Positions 12,501 to 22,067 of a stretch of DNA of 64,000 nt are shown in pieces. A program made the translations under genes and the position numbers. The notes below the pieces were generated by a model that saw only the letters and a program-made list of their open reading frames with translations, had not been told where the DNA came from and ran no database searches. The DNA is from Ctenosaura bakeri. Its lineage: Eukaryota > Chordata > Lepidosauria > Squamata > Iguanidae. The first letter of the stretch is position 1; each line of letters opens with the position of its first letter. The stretch spans positions 248,001 to 312,000 of the forward strand of contig CAOLHI010002145.1 of the NCBI GenBank assembly GCA_948474755.1, in the 5' to 3' direction.

Positions 12501-15500
12501 AGGGGTGTGAACCAGTGCTGCCTCGGCCAGTACGGGGCTACCAGGATCGCGTCGGCTCGGTCGGCGAGGATCTTCGATATCGTCCGGCCAAGCAACGGGA
12601 ACGGTGGGAACGCGTAGAGGAGTTCCCCGGTCCACGGAAACTGGAAGGCGTCCCCAATGGAAGCGCGATCGTGGCCCGCTCTCGAACAGAACCGGCGACA
12701 CTTCGCGTTTTCCCTGGTCGCGAAGAGGTCGATCGACGGTTCGCCCCAGCGGTCTTGAATCAGTCTGACCGCCCCTCCGGAGAGAGACCATTCGTGATGG
12801 GATGAGGTGTCCCTGCTGAGGGCGTCTGCCGTGGTGTCTCCTGCCCGGCCAGGTGAACCGCCACGGAATGCGTGTGCAGGCGAATGCACCATTCCCACAG
12901 GTCGAGAGCGATGTTGAGCAGGGTCGTGGAATGAGTCCCTCCTTGTCTGTTGATGTAACAGACGGCGGTGGTATTGTCTGTTAGGATCAGGACTGTGCGC
13001 CCCGCTACAACGTGGTGGAACGCCCGTAGTGCCTTCGAGACAGCGAGCAGCTCTAGCGCGTTGATATGGAGAGCGGTCTCGTCGTCGGTCCATCTGTCGC
13101 GGACTTTGAGATCGCCGCAGTGGGCACCCCATCCGTACAGGGAGGCGTCGGTCGTTACCGTCACCTTCGGTGTCGGCTGTTGGAAGGGCATCCCGGACAT
13201 CAGATTGCTTCGCGACTGCCACCATCGGAGGGATGAGTGCACGTCCTCCGGCAGTTGCAGTCGGATGGTCTGTTCGTCTCGCAGGGAGTCGAATATGCGG
13301 ACGAACCAGTGTTGAAGAGGTCTTGCCCTCAGTCTGGCGAGATAGGTCACAGCGGTTGTCGCAGCCATGTAGCCGAGGAGCTGCTGGACGCTTCTCGCAG
13401 ACAACGTCAGGGCCGTGTAGGCGTGAGCGGCGGCCCGGATCAGGGTTTGGGCCCGAGTCTCTGGCAGGTACGCCTTGGCGGAGGTGGAGTCGAGAGTGGC
13501 CCTGATGAAGTCCAAGATCCTCGCCGGCTTGAGGTGGGACTTCTTCGGATTGCTTGTAGGCCAAGGCGAGTCAGGAGCGACAACGTCATGTGGATGTCGT
13601 GGTAAAGTCTCTGTTTGCAGGACGCCACCAACAGCCAATCGTCGAGGTAAGGGTAGACGGAAGCGCCCTTCATCCGCAGGAAGGATACCACCGGGGCCAT
13701 GCATTTGGTGAAGACCCTTGGGGCAGTCGAGAGTCCGAACGGCAGCACCTTGTACTGGTAGCAGGTGTCGTCGACTGCGAAGCGGAGGTACCGTCTGTGC
13801 TGCGGGCGAATGGCGATGTGGAAGTAGGCGTCTCGGAGATCGATGGAGGCGAACCAGTCCCCTCGATGGAGGAAGGGCAGGATCGACGGTATCGTGACCA
13901 TCTTGAACCTCTTGGGGCGGATGTAGTAGTTCACCCCTCTGAGGTCGAGGATCGGCCGGAGGGTACCGTCGGCCTTCGGTACCGTGAAGTACCGGGAGAA
14001 GAAGCCGGTGGTCTTGGCTTCCTGCAGGAGCTGCTCGATCGCTCCTTTCCGAAGGAGGGACTGGATCTCTTCCAGGAGGACCGGACTCGACGGAGTGGAG
14101 TAGTAAACGCCTCGAGGTGGAATATTGTGAAACTCGATGGCGTAGCCAAGACGGATGATGGAAGGCACCCAAGAGTCCGTAGTGACATGTTGCCACTCCA
14201 AAAGGTGTCGAGCCAGAGTCAGCCGGTCTCCGAGCGCTGATGGTAGGCTGAAGAGTGGATATTGGGTGGTCCTGCGAGGCACGTCAAAATCGAGACTTCG
14301 CGTCCGAGGAGGACTTCTTAGAGGAAGCCGGACGGCGTCTAAAAGTACGTCTGGCCGACGAGCCAGAGGACAGTCTTGACTGGCCAGACTGGGCCGAGCG
14401 CTGGAACGACGAGGTGGAAGATCGTCGCCAGGATGGGTGGAAGGTGGAGGTCCTGCGGGCTTGCGTGGCCGGCTGGAGTCCGATCTTTTTGGCAGTCAAC
14501 TTCGCCTTAACCAAATTGTCCAGCGCCTGGTCAGTAGTAGAGTTGAAGAGGCCCTCGCCGTCGAAGGGGAGATCCTCGATCCTCCTTCGGGTGTCCTCTT
14601 GGATGTCGGCTGGTCTGAGCCAGGCATGACGGCGCAAGCCTATGGATCCCGCCATGACCTGGGAGGCGATCTCCACGGCGTGCCGGGAGGAGGCCATCTG
14701 CTGCCGGGCGATGGATATGGCCTCGTTGAAGATGACCGAGGCGGCCTGACGGATGTCCTCCGGTACCGCCTCCATCGCTGGTTGAAGGCGGTCGAGTACC
14801 TTCTTCAGGTATGCCGCGAGGCAAGCCTGCGTGTTGGACAACCTAATATGCAAGGAGGCGGCGGAATAAAACCTTCTTGCGTAGGTGTCCAACTTCCTGC
14901 CCTCTTTATCTGGCGGGGTGGTGTATTGCCTGCCGGTCCCTTTTGTCTGTGCCCAATCGACCACCACAGAGTTCGGTGCAGGGTGGTTGAAGAGGTAACT
15001 TGCGTTATCCTTCTGCACCCTGTAGAGGTGCTCCAAACGCTGCGGTATCGGCTGTGCTGAGGCCGGTCTGTCCCATGCGGACTTAACCACTTTAGCAATC
15101 CGGGGCAGAAGAGGCAGCGGGGCCGCGGCAGGTTGCTTCCCCTTGAAGATGGAGAAGACGGGATCGTCATCCTCCGGCTCCGCATCCGCGATCTTAAGGC
15201 CAAGGGTAGAGGCCATGCAAAGCAGCATCGCAGAGAACTGGTGGACGTCCTCTGGAGCTGAATCTGGGATTGGCTCCCCGAATCCCAGCGGAGGAGACTC
15301 CTGGGAGGCCGCCTCAGAAACCTCAGACTCCGTGCTCGAGTCGTAGGACTCCGAGCTCGGTGAGTCCTCTCGCTGCTCAGTGTCTGGCTCCTTCACTGCC
15401 ATCGCGGGTGCAGCCTTCTTGGGCTTCTCCGCTGCCGGGACGGTGGTAGTGGCAGCGTCACGCTTCGGCTGGCTCACCACAGACTTCACCTTTCTAGTGG

Positions 15501-17683
15501 TGACCGGCGTAGTCTGACAGGCCGTGGTGGTCGTAGCCTGTCCAGTCACCACCGACTCCGTAGGGCGCGTCGCCGTAGCCGTAACCCTGGGAGGTGGCGA
15601 TACCGCTCGGTATCAAGGCGAAGGCTCTCTCGCCCTATGGTATCGAGGCGAGGGAGAGTGGCTGAAGGAGCGGCGGTCCGACGGCGAACGGCTTTGGTGC
15701 CGATGGTACCGAGAGTCTTCTCCTCGAGGCGAGCGTGAGTCGCGCTGTCTCCGAGGTGACCGGGACCTCCGGAAGATCTCCCAGCGTCTCGGGTCACGAT
15801 GGTACCGATCCCGGTACGATGGAGAATGTGACCGGTAAGAAGCCGGGCGCTCTCTCTACTCAGATTCCCTCGCGTACCTGGCCACGTAGGACGCCGAGGT
15901 GTATCTGGAGGCAGACGAGCGAGGTTGTTCCTCTCTTGTCTCCGTAGGAGGCGGCGAGGCCACCGGACGCTCCGAAGAGTGGGACCGGGACCTGAACGAA
16001 GTAGAACGCCGCTCCGGAGAAGCAGAGGGCTCTCTCTGCTGCAGGTCGGCCGACCTGCAACGGCTGGAAAGGCGGTGGTGCTCCTCCACCAGGGTTGGAG
16101 GGTCTACCACAGGCGAGCCCGGGCGCTCTTGGGAACGTCCTCGATCTCATCGTCCAAGAGATCGACGGACTCGCCTCGCCCTTTGGAAAGCTGCAGAGTC
16201 AGAGGAGGAGTGGGAGGTTGAACATCCCCAGCCGGGGAGCGCTTCTTCTCCTTCCTCTTCTTCTTCTCCTCCTTCTCCTTGCCCTTGTCTCCATCCGGAG
16301 CAGGGCGCTTTTTGGTAGGCGTCTCCTTAACGGGAGCCTCAGCCTTCCTCGCCGTCGAGGATCCTTTTGCTGACTTGGCAGCCGCCGAGAGCTTGGGGAT
16401 CCTCGGTAACGCCGAGATCGGCGTTCGCGCCGGTACCGAGCCCGATACCGACGAGGTGGACGGAACGGAGCCGCCGATACCGTCGATGGCGTAGTCGTCT
16501 TCTTTTCGGCCATCTTGGAAGTGGAGGTCTCGTCGATTGCCCTCAAAGACTGCTCACAACAATAGGATTTAAGTCTCGCAGACCTGTTGCGGAGAGTCTG
16601 GGGAGTAAAATCCCGGCAAATTGGGCAAGTCCGAGTGTTGTGGGACTCACCCAAGCAGAAGAGACACTCCTTATGGCCGTCGTTGAGGGCAACTTTGCTC
16701 CCGCAGGACACGCACTTTTTGAAGAGTGCGGACATAAGACGAAACGCCAACAGAAAAGTCCAAAAATCACCAAATCCAAAGGGAAAATCCGAGGGAGAGG
16801 TCAGAAACAGTCCAAAAGTCCGAAAACCGTGAAAAAAACAGCAAGCCAAGCACAAAGTCGAGGAACAAACCGAAGAACCTTCCGTACATGACGGCAGACG
16901 AGAAAGAACTGAGGAGAGACCGTTGCTCGGCGGGAGGAGCATGCGCAGTACTGGCGTGGGGGAGGGGTTCCCGCCAAGCGAACAAACTCTAGAAGTTTCT
17001 GAACGCTACCGCGCAGACGCTAAAGCTCCTAGTGTATGAAGGCACAGAGACCACGAAAAAGAACAATAAAAATTAGACCTGATGTAGCCTGACAACTCTG
17101 GGATATTCTGAACTGCGTCAGTACCATCCCCTCTGTAGTCATTTGTTTTAAATATCTGTTTGCATTTCATCATCCCTTCATAAAACTGGCAACTCATGTC
17201 ACTTTTTTCATGAGTAAAATTTTACTTGTTTGATGTTGTCTCACCAGCATTTGCTTATGAGTCTAATTTTTCTCCTCTAGGAAAAACTTCAATAGATTTG
17301 GCAGGCAAATATTTTTGCATAATTGCTATAATTGCTGCTTTATTTCTGATAATATGCACACTTGCAGCTATACTGTGTTTCATGAGGAGGCGAGGTAAGT
17401 TTCTTTTATTCTGCAGAGAAAGCCTATAAAGCTCTTTTAGAACCTCTTGACTGAGCTACCTACCTTTGATTGAGCTACTTCAGACATATTGTGATATATA
17501 TGATGAATCAACTTACTTACTCACTTGTAATTTTAAGCTATATGGATGATCAAGTCAAGCATAACAAAGAGGATTGTCCTGTAATCCTATGCCTGTATAT
17601 TCATAACTATGTCCAGTGGGTCTTAAAGCTAAATAAGTGAGTCTATTATATTATCAAAGACAATTGAATTTTTTTTAAAAAAA

Positions 17684-17754
<71 letters not shown>

Positions 17755-19646
17755 GTTTACTGATAGCAACAAACTAGGTGGTAGTGGAGCTTTCAAAAAT
17801 TGCTAAGTTGTTTTGTTTTGTTTTCATTAAAAGAATGATTTTAAATGTTGGAGTGTAACAGGAGTTACCACATTAATGTAACACCTCGGGTAGGGGTGAG
17901 AGGTTAGGAGGTCACATTAGCCCCTCCCAGAAAACCGTGGATGACCACCCCCTACATTTTTTTAAAAAAAAATTGCCCCCAAATGCCTCCCAGGGACTCT
18001 AAGAGTACTGGGGAGCATTTTCACCCTATTTTGGAGACTCCTGACACATTTTAGTCATAGGGGAGGGATTTTTAGTCAAAGATTTAGAAAAAAAGGCCTC
18101 TTCCTGGGCCTAAAATGGCCAGGTGATGGGAGGAAAATATGGCAAAAATGCCCCCATTCCCTAGAGTATGATTTGGGTGCAATTTCTTTTGTGGGTGGGG
18201 TCCTACAAAAAGGGCCATGAGGGGCTGTGTATGGCCGTCCTTGATGTAGGGAGTTCAAGTACTTCTCTCCACATGTTGAAAGATTTTGTGGATTCAGTCA
18301 ACATGTAGAAGGGCTTCATGTTTGCATTAACATTACAGTACACACTTCCTCTTTGCAGTGGGAGTCCTGGGATCAAGCTCTGGTCTCATAAAGAGGAAGT
18401 CTGTGTCCTTGTATCAACATACTATTAGGACCCTCTTCATGCACTAGCTCAGTGCATGGGCAACAGATGGCATCTCTGCTATGCACAACATGGGTGAGGC
18501 AGTTAGTCTGTGCAGCCTCTTATGGGTTATTTTATCGTGTGTCTGTGTTTTAAGGAGGAGTTATTTGTATCTTCAAATATTTTTTGAGTTATGGAAGACA
18601 CAAATGAGAAAACTTTATTGGCTTTCATTTATTCACCTTCTGCAAAATCAGTCTGCTTAATACTGATAAATGTATTATCCTTCCCTATTGTGACGTATTT
18701 GTCTATCATCTTACTCATTTGGATCCATTGGGATATGATTATTTGCTTCGGATCAAATGTAGTGTTCTGTGAGCAGACTGTCCCCTCCTCTATACCACCT
18801 GGTTCTTCTGAACAATTTTAAACGGGTGCAGGTGGCTACAGATAGAACTGGGACTTTATATTCTATCAGTAAGTGGGGTTAACTGGATCACACCCTGTGT
18901 GTTACATTTTACATTCTTGTTTTCCATGTTTACCTATTAAGACATCTCTGATCTATCTGTCTGAATATAAATATTTTTTTAAAATGCAACTTACTGTTCT
19001 ATATTCCTGGCATAACAAGTCCCCTTTTTAAAAAAGCTAGTTAAGTCTGTTTGCTCTAAAATGATTTAATAGTCTGTTGCTTTTAACTTTCTTAATAGGT
19101 GGAGCCAAGAACTGGGTTCTTTTACATCATGTGGTGAGACAAATGCCTGTTAAAGTCCTTGTTGTATATTCCCAGGACATGTGTTTCCAGCATAGTGTCC
19201 TTGTTTTTGCTGAATTTCTACGTGAATGTTGCCAGAGTGATGTTGTAATAGATGTATGGCAAAGAAGGAAAATTGCTGCAACGGGACCAGTTCAGTGGCT
19301 TGCTGCTCAGAAAGAAATTGCTGATAAAATAATTTTTCTCAGCCCAAGCCCTACAAGTACAGTTTGTGATTCAGTTTGTAAAAGAACTATTGAAAGCAAC
19401 AAGAACTCTGAATGTATGTTCACTCTAGCACTGAACCTATTCTGCAGTGACTTGAAAAACCAATCTTCTCTTCACAAATATATGGTTGTTTCTTTCGGTG
19501 AAACATATCCAGCTAATAGCATCCCAAGTCTTTTGAACAGCTGTCCAAAGTATTTTCTAATGAAGGATATGGAAACCTTTTATAGAGATCTTTACCTGAA
19601 GGAACAAAGACAAAGTACAGCTGGAGATTTAAGAAAAAGCACCTAG
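430..19646 (+). CDS. IL17RB: Interleukin-17 receptor B, 3' eight exons (partial gene)
   Basis: Single-pass receptor for IL-17B and IL-17E (IL-25) at the cell surface; signals through its cytoplasmic SEFIR domain via ACT1/TRAF6 (family knowledge). Joined exons: 430-545, 2645-2771, 3608-3655, 6010-6173, 7299-7364, 10222-10306, 17281-17394, 19099-19646. All introns are GT-AG and the phases fit throughout, giving 421 residues plus stop. The order seen is extracellular cysteine-containing segments (CIRCDYTEKF; ILKYCQSC; WHPNITVCY; YFPRCHNDCRR), a hydrophobic helix (CIIAIIAALFLIICTLAAIL) followed by a basic stop-transfer FMRRR, then SEFIR (VKVLVVYSQD, GPVQWLA, LALNLFCSDL, PKYFLMKD). Human IL17RB has 11 exons, so signal peptide and first exons should lie left of the window. 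No lesion is seen. Its tail faces the ACTR8 tail, as in human 3p21.1. Confidence 0.95.
602..805. mobile_element. Foldback MITE, long form
   Basis: Terminal inverted repeats of the type AGGYCATTTYTGCACTA / TAGTGCAGAAATGGCCT. The arms fold back through the TGGAATCCTGGGGTTTGTAGTTT core, around a short non-palindromic centre. One of seven relatives in this window; transposase superfamily not assigned. Confidence 0.75.
1600..2215. other. CpG-rich intronic block in IL17RB
   Basis: Part of an intron; CpG density is high at about 1890-2175 (runs such as GCGCCGGCGCCCCGC and GAGCGCCGCGCAAG), unlike the AT-rich surroundings. No splice-bounded exon is visible. It may be a recent transposon that still carries CpGs, or an alternative promoter. 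Confidence 0.4.
2645..2771 (+). CDS. IL17RB: IL17RB exon, extracellular
   Basis: Acceptor TTTCAG before 2645, donor GTAATT at 2772. Reads WQFYYVGFSVEEITEYFIAA and ends NEDPPKAKVYLSSPG; ends in phase 1. Confidence 0.92.
3264..3300 (+). repeat. (CTTT)n microsatellite
   Basis: Tetranucleotide CTTT run passing into a T-run. Confidence 0.9.
3608..3655 (+). CDS. IL17RB: IL17RB exon, 48-nt micro-exon
   Basis: Acceptor AATGCAG before 3608, donor GTAAGT at 3656. Reads CREDILKYCQSCIEK, matching the human segment between the SPG and SLW motifs. Phase 1 in and out. Confidence 0.88.
4845..5490 (-). mobile_element. CR1 LINE 3' end
   Basis: The plus strand reads the complement of a CR1 3' end (ATAGGATCACAGAGCTGGAAG then GGAAGTTCTTCCTAATTTG). 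Diverged, antisense to IL17RB. Confidence 0.8.
6010..6173 (+). CDS. IL17RB: IL17RB exon, extracellular
   Basis: Acceptor TTTCTCAG before 6010, donor GTATTT at 6174. Reads SLWHPNITVCYRESEVEVNF; the NIT N-glycosylation sequon and the VEVNFT motif are shared with mammals. Phase 1 in, phase 0 out. Confidence 0.92.
6330..7150. repeat. Degenerate tandem hairpin repeat array
   Basis: At least five short hairpins of one design (about 6346, 6526, 6640, 6788, 6948; a remnant near 7072). Arms CCTGCTCT... and ...AGAGCAGG enclose a short loop such as CATTTGGGAATG. Spacing is 110-180 bp, with GT-rich and TGGC-rich sequence between. I cannot assign it to a named family. Confidence 0.6.
7299..7364 (+). CDS. 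IL17RB: IL17RB exon, 22 codons
   Basis: Acceptor ATGAAATAG before 7299, donor GTAAGG at 7365. Reads GNDTRLSKRIPVNGQSRK; aligns with the human TRASVVIPVTG segment. It keeps phase 0 on both sides and joins the flanking exons in frame. Confidence 0.8.
7664..7790. repeat. Old amniote interspersed repeat fragment
   Basis: Contains the recurring phrase ATCCATGAAAGCA...TTTTATTAGTCCTTAA, also seen near 36262-36425 and 38272-38320. Probably pieces of one old family; name not assigned. Confidence 0.4.
8066..8359. mobile_element. Tigger-like nonautonomous DNA transposon
   Basis: Starts TACAACCCCCATATCTGC and ends GGGGGTGATACTGTA, imperfect inverted ends flanked by TA. The internal CTGCGGATTC motifs are typical of Tigger-related MITEs. 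Confidence 0.6.
8473..8715 (+). mobile_element. ACA/Sauria-type SINE
   Basis: tRNA-derived head (GTGTGGTGTAGTGGCTTGAG and a GACCAGGGCTCAAATTC B-box region), body with GGAAACCCACTGGGTGA, and an AGCAGCAACAACAA tail. Full length; supports a squamate source. Confidence 0.9.
9270..9935 (-). mobile_element. Possible LTR-like segment
   Basis: On the minus strand a 650-base moderately GC segment carries AATAAA (9372-9367) followed by a block that could be R/U5. No paired copy or coding part is seen, so this is tentative. Confidence 0.25.
10222..10306 (+). CDS. IL17RB: IL17RB exon, membrane-proximal cysteine pair
   Basis: Acceptor ACTTCCAG before 10222, donor GTCAGT at 10307. Reads LIPYFPRCHNDCRRYSRHQE, matching human PYFPTCGSDC. 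Ends in phase 1. Confidence 0.9.
10655..10905 (+). mobile_element. Possible solo-LTR fragment
   Basis: C-rich block followed by AATAAA (10828-10833) and a short TGAGCC-containing tail, a layout resembling an LTR 3' half. No partner LTR is visible. Confidence 0.25.
10993..11283 (-). repeat. DIRS copy A 3' inverted terminal repeat with outer hairpin arms
   Basis: The repeat is framed by two nearly perfect inverted arms of about 50 bp (10993-11045 and 11230-11283; AACAGGTTGCTTACCTGTAA against its complement), so the 3' end can form a long stem with the terminal repeat in its loop. Confidence 0.85.
11264..11322 (-). repeat. DIRS copy A internal complementary region
   Basis: The left half is complementary to the extreme 3' end (10993-11013) and the right half to the extreme 5' end (17025-17062). 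It thus spans the circle junction, as expected for a DIRS ICR. Confidence 0.8.
11380..12410 (-). pseudogene. DIRS copy A tyrosine recombinase, frameshifted and lacking Tyr
   Basis: The N part reads ARKESTRRNYQYKWRRFLTF; after a shift near 12255 the core reads [20 protein letters not shown] and [19 protein letters not shown] (first catalytic Arg region). After another break at 11681 the box AHSTRAVATSAALLRG (HxxR) follows. The expected nucleophile position reads CHNRLD, with Asn codon AAC at 11428-11426. Confidence 0.85.
12371..12845 (-). pseudogene. DIRS copy A methyltransferase-like (MT) region
   Basis: Reads [47 protein letters not shown] and [16 protein letters not shown]. This is the segment between RNase H and recombinase that DIRS1-like elements share, related to Dam-type N6-adenine methyltransferases by family knowledge. 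The catalytic identity is inferred from position and the FPPF box. Confidence 0.6.
12845..14282 (-). pseudogene. DIRS copy A reverse transcriptase and RNase H, frameshifted
   Basis: The RT region shows FTVPKADGTLRPILDLRGVN, SIDLRDAYFHI, LPFGLSTAPRVF and the catalytic box YLDD at 13649-13638, all intact. The frame breaks near 13555. RNase H then continues with [23 protein letters not shown] and [17 protein letters not shown] further shift near 12845 leads into the next region. Confidence 0.85.
14284..16735 (-). pseudogene. DIRS copy A gag, frameshifted
   Basis: Starts MSALFKKCVSCGSKV at 16735. A zinc-binding cluster follows in the order C-x2-C, H, C-x2-C, H, C-x2-C (KECLFCLGESH, TCPICRDF), characteristic of vertebrate DIRS Gag. 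Then comes a basic and acidic low-complexity stretch and a second open frame at 15552-14284. The two frames differ by one base, so a frameshift lies between them. Confidence 0.75.
16890..17065 (-). repeat. DIRS copy A 5' inverted terminal repeat
   Basis: The complement of 16905-17045 matches 11034-11170 closely (shared GGAGCTTTAGCG, GAAACTTCTAGAG and TTGGCGGGAACCCCTCCCCC). The element start is near the TTCGTGGTCTCTGTGCC motif. Confidence 0.85.
17281..17394 (+). CDS. IL17RB: IL17RB transmembrane exon
   Basis: Acceptor TCCTCTAG before 17281, donor GTAAGT at 17395. Encodes SIDLAGKYF, a membrane span of about 21 residues and CFMRRR as the cytoplasmic anchor. The primary sequence differs from the human helix, as expected for a TM segment; the preceding intron carries the 6.1 kb DIRS copy. 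Confidence 0.9.
17684..17754 (+). repeat. Compound (CT)n(TA)n microsatellite
   Basis: About 23 CT units pass directly into about 12 TA units, 290 bp after the IL17RB transmembrane exon. Confidence 0.95.
17850..18310. other. Unclassified intronic segment
   Basis: GC-richer block within the last IL17RB intron, with no recognisable exon; probably an old repeat that I cannot name. Confidence 0.3.
19099..19646 (+). CDS. IL17RB: IL17RB terminal exon, SEFIR domain
   Basis: Acceptor CTTAATAG before 19099; stop TAG at 19644-19646. About 182 codons hold the whole SEFIR fold, from PVKVLVVYSQDMCFQHS to CPKYFLMKDMETFYRDL. The C-terminal tail after it is short, as in mammalian IL17RB. Confidence 0.96.
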
Positions 19647-20745
19647 ATCTATAGCACCATACTTGAAGCAAATTTTAACTATGGCAAGGGTAGGAGGAAT
19701 CATGCAACCCTCAAGATGTTGCTGCATTGCATCTCCCATCAGCTTTAATCAGTGTATCTGTGGTGAAGAATGCTGGGAGTTGCAGTTCAACATTTGGAGG
19801 ACTGCATGCATGTAGGACTGACATTAGACAATAAAAACAAAAAACAATCAGACATCACATCTGTGTTCTACTATGAATTAACTTTTCTACCGTGGTTACT
19901 TTCACATGTCTCATGCTTAAGGATAACTTACTGTTAAGAGTCCACGTCAAGAGTAGGTTTCTGTACAAACCCATTATGAAACAGTGCAGAGATAATCTGT
20001 CCTCTGTTCTGACACCTGTATTAATGGGGCCGCACCTTTGGATAAAGGGAAGGGAACACTGATTTATCTAAGTATTGACTTAATGCAGTTGATTCAAGGA
20101 GCTTCTGTAAGTTAAGAGTTGCAACTGGCTTTAGGCCACCTTTATTAGTCTCTAGGCTAGGTTGCATCAGCATAGATCAGAAAGACTGGAAAGTCTCAGG
20201 TTTTGTTCCTGTTCTTTCTTGTGGTGGTGGTGGTGGTGGTGGTGGTGGGGTTAGAGATCCATACATTTGACTTATCTGAGAATATTTGTGGTCTGTGTGG
20301 ATCTGAAGTCCAGGGGAAAAAATACTGTTTTGAACAGAAAACTCAAGTCATCTCAAGAAATATTAGGAGGTTGGAGGAGGGATATTCAGGTACATGCACA
20401 ATTCCTCTCATGCTGATAGGAACACCCTTCTGTTCTAATCGTATCCAAGAGAAGAACAGTTCGGGGTGGGGGAAAACACAGAAGTCTTTTCTGCCTGCAC
20501 CTAAATTAGGAAACTCTCACATCAGTACTATTTGACCACCTCTAAAACTAAGATTTTTGCAAAAGTTCAGTTACAATTCCAGTTTTCAATAACTGTGTTC
20601 CTTCTCTTCTTAAAAATGGTTTTTATTATTCTGTCTTATATTTGGATATTTTAAAAAATGTTATAAACACTTTGCATGCTATGTACATAGTGAAAGGGTA
20701 AAAATGGTTGCAATCTGAAATGAAAATAAAGAACTGTTATAGTGT
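19647..20745 (+). other. IL17RB: IL17RB 3' UTR with two poly(A) signals
   Basis: AATAAA hexamers lie at 19830-19835 and 20725-20730, so a short (about 200 nt) and a long (about 1.1 kb) 3' UTR are both possible. A GTG/TGG microsatellite lies between them at about 20221-20248. The true cleavage sites are inferred, not seen. Confidence 0.6.
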
Positions 20746-21800
20746 TTCTACTCTGCTGCTTTTCTCCTGCTGCTGGAAGATTTTAAAACACTGATTCCTC
20801 TTCTTGAAAAGCTGGTAGTGCACATAAATATTACTGACCTATCACTATCACAATATTAGAGACCTTTTCATGGCTTTTTTTGTAGTTGCCAACACAGTAG
20901 TTAAACATATCAAATATTTACATTTATTAGGTACTACAGTTTCTGCCTTATCAGCAGGTTAAGTCCCTCTGATAGGTGCCATGTTTCTAAGTGTTTCTTT
21001 AAGCCAGCAAATAGATATCCAAGAAGTACAAAAGACTCAGTAATAGATTATGCAAAAATCTAGTTTTGTTTTGCTACAGTAAGCAGATGTTCACACTCAT
21101 GTCCCTCTGTACCAACTAACCCAGAGAAGTCAGTAACTCATTGGGGACAAAACCAAGAAGGGCTGTTAGAAGTACCAAGGAACCACTGCTTGCTGTTGTT
21201 ATTGCTTACTGTGCCTTTTCCTGGGAAGCACTGCATGATAGTGGTATAGCTTTTCAGTAGGAAAAAAAAGGGGGGCGGTCCTTTTTTTTTATCATTTGTA
21301 GATTGGTATGTGTTTGGCTAGCGTGGAGGCTTGAATATCTCTGAGTGATAAAGCTCTGAAAGTTGTAACTACTGCAGATAGCATTCCTGCTAAGGGCTGC
21401 GATAAAGGGAGAGTCCACAAGAGAAACACATATGACCAGTGACTTGCTGCTTAATGTTTCCTCAAGTCTATCCAATAAACAGATGTCCAAGAAATACTGC
21501 CCCCCGACCCACACACAAAAAATGTAAGAAGTTGGTTTTCTTTTGTTGCAAAAGTAACATTGGTCTCTATAGAAAAATAAACACTGGTTTGGCAGTCAGT
21601 GCTTTGTTTCTTGTGATCCCTTGCATATCATCAGCAGCCTTCCTACAACATCCTAAAGGTCATTATGCTTTGTTTGAGAATGACTGGGTTATTCATAACG
21701 CATAGCTAGATCAGGCTTACAGATTCCATTGAGACTGCTCCAAAGCATTTAGAATCTCTCTAGTACTGTTATGTCCCCATTTTTTAAATATTACAGAACA
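20746..21800. other. Tail-to-tail spacer between IL17RB and ACTR8
   Basis: About 1.05 kb between convergent poly(A) signals. I see no exon with supporting splice sites and no clear repeat. Confidence 0.6.
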
Positions 21801-21820
21801 AAAAAAAATCATAATTTTTC

Positions 21821-21831
21821 TTTATTTTATT
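21821..21831 (-). promoter_or_regulatory. ACTR8: ACTR8 poly(A) signals
   Basis: Two overlapping AATAAA hexamers on the minus strand (21826-21821 and 21831-21826) about 95 nt after the stop, implying a very short 3' UTR. Confidence 0.6.
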
Positions 21832-21923
21832 AAAAAAACACAAGTCAGGATCATGGGCGTATTTGGAATTATAAAGGAAAAACATTAGAACTAGCATTTC
21901 ATCATCTCTAAAACTTCAGTGCA

Positions 21924-22067
21924 TCACCACACAAAAGCTGCTCTTTCACGTAACATTCGAACTCCAAAGCGTTGCCATTCTCGTTGATATATCCAGAGCT
22001 CCTGTGTGGTATCCAGGCATGCTAAAACAGCACCCCCTTTCCAAGCAATCAAACGAGGATCCATGTC
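21924..22067 (-). CDS. ACTR8: ACTR8 exon 13 (stop codon)
   Basis: Acceptor AACTTAG; reads [20 protein letters not shown] and ends LRERAAFVW with TGA at 21926-21924, identical in layout to mammals. Confidence 0.97.
   Translation of the reverse strand, partial: DMDPRLIAWKGGAVLACLDTTQELWIYQREWQRFGVRMLRERAAFVW

Larger units (their letters stand above)
10993..17065 (-). mobile_element. DIRS-type tyrosine-recombinase retrotransposon, copy A (6.1 kb, degenerate)
   Basis: Coding order on the minus strand is gag, RT, RNase H, methyltransferase-like region, tyrosine recombinase. Inverted terminal repeats lie at both ends and an internal complementary region sits next to the 3' repeat, the hallmark of DIRS elements, which replicate through a circular intermediate and integrate without target duplication (family knowledge). 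Frames are broken near 13555, 12845, 12255 and 11681 and within gag, so this copy cannot be autonomous. It is antisense to IL17RB, in the intron before the transmembrane exon. Confidence 0.92.

Noticed and set aside
14437..15060. A 207-codon plus-strand frame inside the DIRS element, and similar plus-strand frames at 11450-14240
   Set aside because: They are antisense shadows of the GC-rich gag, RT and recombinase coding strand.
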